From an uncultured Alphaproteobacteria bacterium (GTDB lineage Bacteria; Pseudomonadota; Alphaproteobacteria; CAAGCB01; CAG-977): a DNA stretch of 34,246 nucleotides. The position numbers and the translations under genes were made by a program. The notes under the pieces are model-generated. The model was not told the origin of the DNA and ran no database searches. It saw only the letters and a list, made by a program, of their open reading frames with translations. The stretch is from assembly GCA_944393745.1 (NCBI GenBank), contig CALYBD010000026.1, positions 1 through 34,246 of the forward strand. Direction: 5' to 3'. Below are positions 33,457-34,246 of this stretch, piece after piece (positions within the stretch are counted from its first letter, which is position 1; every line of letters begins with the position of its first letter).

Positions 33457-33750
33457 AGTACTGCCGGTACTAGTCGTACGGGGTACTGGCCGTACGGGCA
33501 TCAGTTTTTTGGGGTTCTTGCCATTGGCACGACCTAATCCCCTGTCCGGAGGACGTTGTCCCCGCACGGGCTGCTAGCCGCAGGGGCGTCAGTTTTTTTA
33601 TGCTTCTTACCGCCGGCACGATCTGATCCCCTGTCTGGAAGACGTTGTCCCCGTACGGGCTGCTAGCCGCAGGGACATCAGTTTTTTGAAGTTCTTGCCA
33701 TTGGCACGATCTAATCCCCGCCGGGAGGGCGTTGTCCCCGTACGGGTAGT
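33457..33750. repeat. Array of three 88-bp tandem repeats rich in hairpins
   Basis: Units start at 33475, 33563 and 33652 (spacing 88, 89, then 87 to a partial fourth at 33739). They share CGYACGGG, CATCAGTTTTTT, TTCTTGCCATTGGCACGA, TAATCCCC and GACGTTGTCCCC. Each has two small stems kept by paired changes. GTAC-TGGCC-GTAC in unit 1 is CTGC-TAGCC-GCAG in units 2 and 3. GTCC-GGA-GGAC in unit 1 is GTCT-GGA-AGAC in unit 2 and CGCC-GGGAG-GGCG in unit 3. A hairpin AGTAC-TGCCG-GTACT (33457-33471) precedes the array, and ACGGGTA-G-TACCCGT follows it. Not CRISPR: whole units repeat and no unique spacers exist. No gene is supported here. Confidence 0.85.
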
Positions 33751-33783
33751 ACCCGTGGTGCCACCACCACCCGTAAGGCAGAA

Positions 33784-33812
33784 TTGACAAACAGAAGCTG
33801 ATAACGTATATT
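33784..33812 (+). promoter_or_regulatory. Near-consensus sigma-70 promoter
   Basis: A perfect TTGACA (33784-33789), a 17-bp spacer and TATATT (33807-33812) make this the best promoter in the window. No protein gene follows; a terminator comes about 60 nt after the predicted start. Confidence 0.7.
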
Positions 33813-33818
33813 AGAATT

Positions 33819-33879
33819 ATTCAATAAGTGAATTAGAAAGCAAAGGGGCTGAGGTGCGCCAACACCTAAGCCCCTTTTT
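33819..33879 (+). ncRNA. Candidate small RNA of about 60 nt
   Basis: Transcription from the promoter at 33784-33812 should begin near 33819. A very strong terminator follows at 33842-33879: AAAGGGGCT (33842-33850) pairs with AGCCCCTTT (33869-33877), and inside it AGGTG (33852-33856) pairs with CACCT (33863-33867) around the loop CGCCAA, with Ts after. The product would be a short AU-rich 5' part, beginning within TCAATAAGTGAATT, plus the hairpin. No reading frame fits. It might be an sRNA, or an early-terminated leader of a gene lying beyond the window. Confidence 0.5.
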
Positions 33880-33962
33880 CTTATTGAGCAGATTTAATCG
33901 TGCTCAAAATCAGAATTACGATTAATAAAATCAATCGTAAGCTTTGTATCAATAAGTGAATT
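33821..33962. repeat. Segment bounded by 14-nt direct repeats, with inverted repeats
   Basis: TCAATAAGTGAATT occurs at 33821-33834 and again, identical, at 33949-33962. Between them lie the terminator hairpin, TGAGCA/TGCTCA (around 33884-33905) and a perfect 8-bp pair TTACGATT (33916-33923) with AATCGTAA (33933-33940). The layout could be a small inserted element with target duplication, or simply repeated regulatory sequence. Confidence 0.45.
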
Positions 33963-34117
33963 TTTATCACCTGCCTTTCAGACTGAAGACAGCCGATGCC
34001 GTTCAAAAGCAAAACGGCAACAAGACGATAACAAATCAATGCATATTGCAAAACAGAAAAAACTTATGCTTACACACCATACTGTCACCGGCAGGTCGTT
34101 TAAAAAAGAATAACTTG

Positions 34118-34163
34118 ATGTTCTTGCCATTGGCACGACCTAATCCCCTGTCTGGAAGACGTT
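34118..34163 (+). repeat. Isolated partial copy of the 88-bp repeat
   Basis: The central half of the repeat (TTCTTGCCATTGGCACGACC, then TAATCCCCTG and the GTCT-GGA-AGAC stem up to GACGTT) recurs about 380 bp beyond the array. It then diverges into AAGCCTGTGGCG. Apart from this copy, 33963-34246 shows no gene or clear structure. Confidence 0.75.
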
Positions 34164-34246
34164 AAGCCTGTGGCGCTGCCACTGTCACAACTGCCACACA
34201 CATACCCTTTTACGTGTACATCTTTCCCAACCTTTTTCTTTGTCTT

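Noticed and set aside
33457-33750. CRISPR array
   Set aside because: The 88-bp units are similar along their whole length, so there is no alternation of constant repeats and unique spacers, and no cas gene is present.
33470-33790. 106-codon frame across the tandem repeats (minus strand)
   Set aside because: Its codons are those of the repeated hairpin DNA; no start signal, and pairing rather than coding explains the conservation.
33418-33879. Type III toxin-antitoxin locus (RNA repeats guarding a nuclease)
   Set aside because: In such loci the repeat RNA precedes the toxin gene on one transcript with a terminator between. Here the repeats follow the genes and their terminator, and the proteins do not resemble ToxN. 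It is kept only as a remote idea.
33956-34165. Possible small gene near the window end (69 codons)
   Set aside because: It starts with GTG without a ribosome binding site, and its last part simply translates the partial 88-bp repeat.

Overview
The window looks like a chromosomal segment of an uncultured, probably host-associated and at least partly anaerobic alphaproteobacterium. The basis is the bamD-recN-ligA gene order usual in Alphaproteobacteria, a Ros/MucR regulator, an Hsp20-DUF1150 pair, and anaerobe-leaning genes (D-lactate dehydrogenase, diaminopropionate ammonia-lyase, a TM1266-type hydrogenase regulator). No rRNA, tRNA, CRISPR array, transposase or phage structural gene was recognised. 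Genes are tightly packed, start codons other than ATG (TTG/GTG) are frequent, and several stops overlap the next start.

Region 1 (1-2100): a gene-free stretch holds an 80-nt imperfect direct duplication flanking a palindromic element. It is followed by ldhA (+), a shared terminator and a small secreted protein (-) with its own promoter. Region 2 (2098-10762, minus): TPR-methyltransferase, an anchored protein, an ALDH7-like protein that has lost its general-base Glu, then bamD, recN and ligA. lpxC, which often precedes bamD in this group, is not here. Region 3 (10862-15816, plus): a 1286-residue envelope protein (membrane helices, degenerate sulfatase-like domain, acidic linker, TolA-like Ala/Glu/Lys repeat, five 22-residue repeats), a CGFS glutaredoxin and a secreted PLD nuclease. 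Region 4 (15828-21394): a polytopic membrane protein and a RutE-like nitroreductase (-), then dpaL, a lipoprotein and anmK (+).

Region 5 (21412-31343, minus): YgjP-like metallopeptidase, UPF0260, MucR, queA, a SUKH (SMI1/KNR4) protein, an HNH-type protein, a TM1266-like regulator, DTW-domain tRNA modification enzyme, DUF1150, Hsp20 under a probable sigma-32 promoter, an amidohydrolase lipoprotein, TerC, an outer-membrane barrel and pheA. Region 6 (31380-34246, plus): three more paralogous HNH-type genes in tandem behind a strong promoter, a terminator, an 88-bp tandem repeat array whose hairpins are kept by compensatory changes, and a near-consensus promoter followed 60 nt later by a strong terminator (candidate small RNA).

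The most unusual content is the four-member family of small, very basic HNH/ENDO VII-like proteins. Members share an N-terminal Tyr-Thr motif (three of four), a helical domain, an HHK-x-P / GGG-x-N / N-L / H-x3-H core and, in three of four, an Ala-rich tail ending in Gly-Arg. One member lies directly upstream of a SUKH gene, a family known for immunity to nuclease toxins. The other three have no recognisable immunity gene in view but adjoin the structured repeats and the candidate small RNA. Coordinates of short sites were counted by hand and may be off by one.
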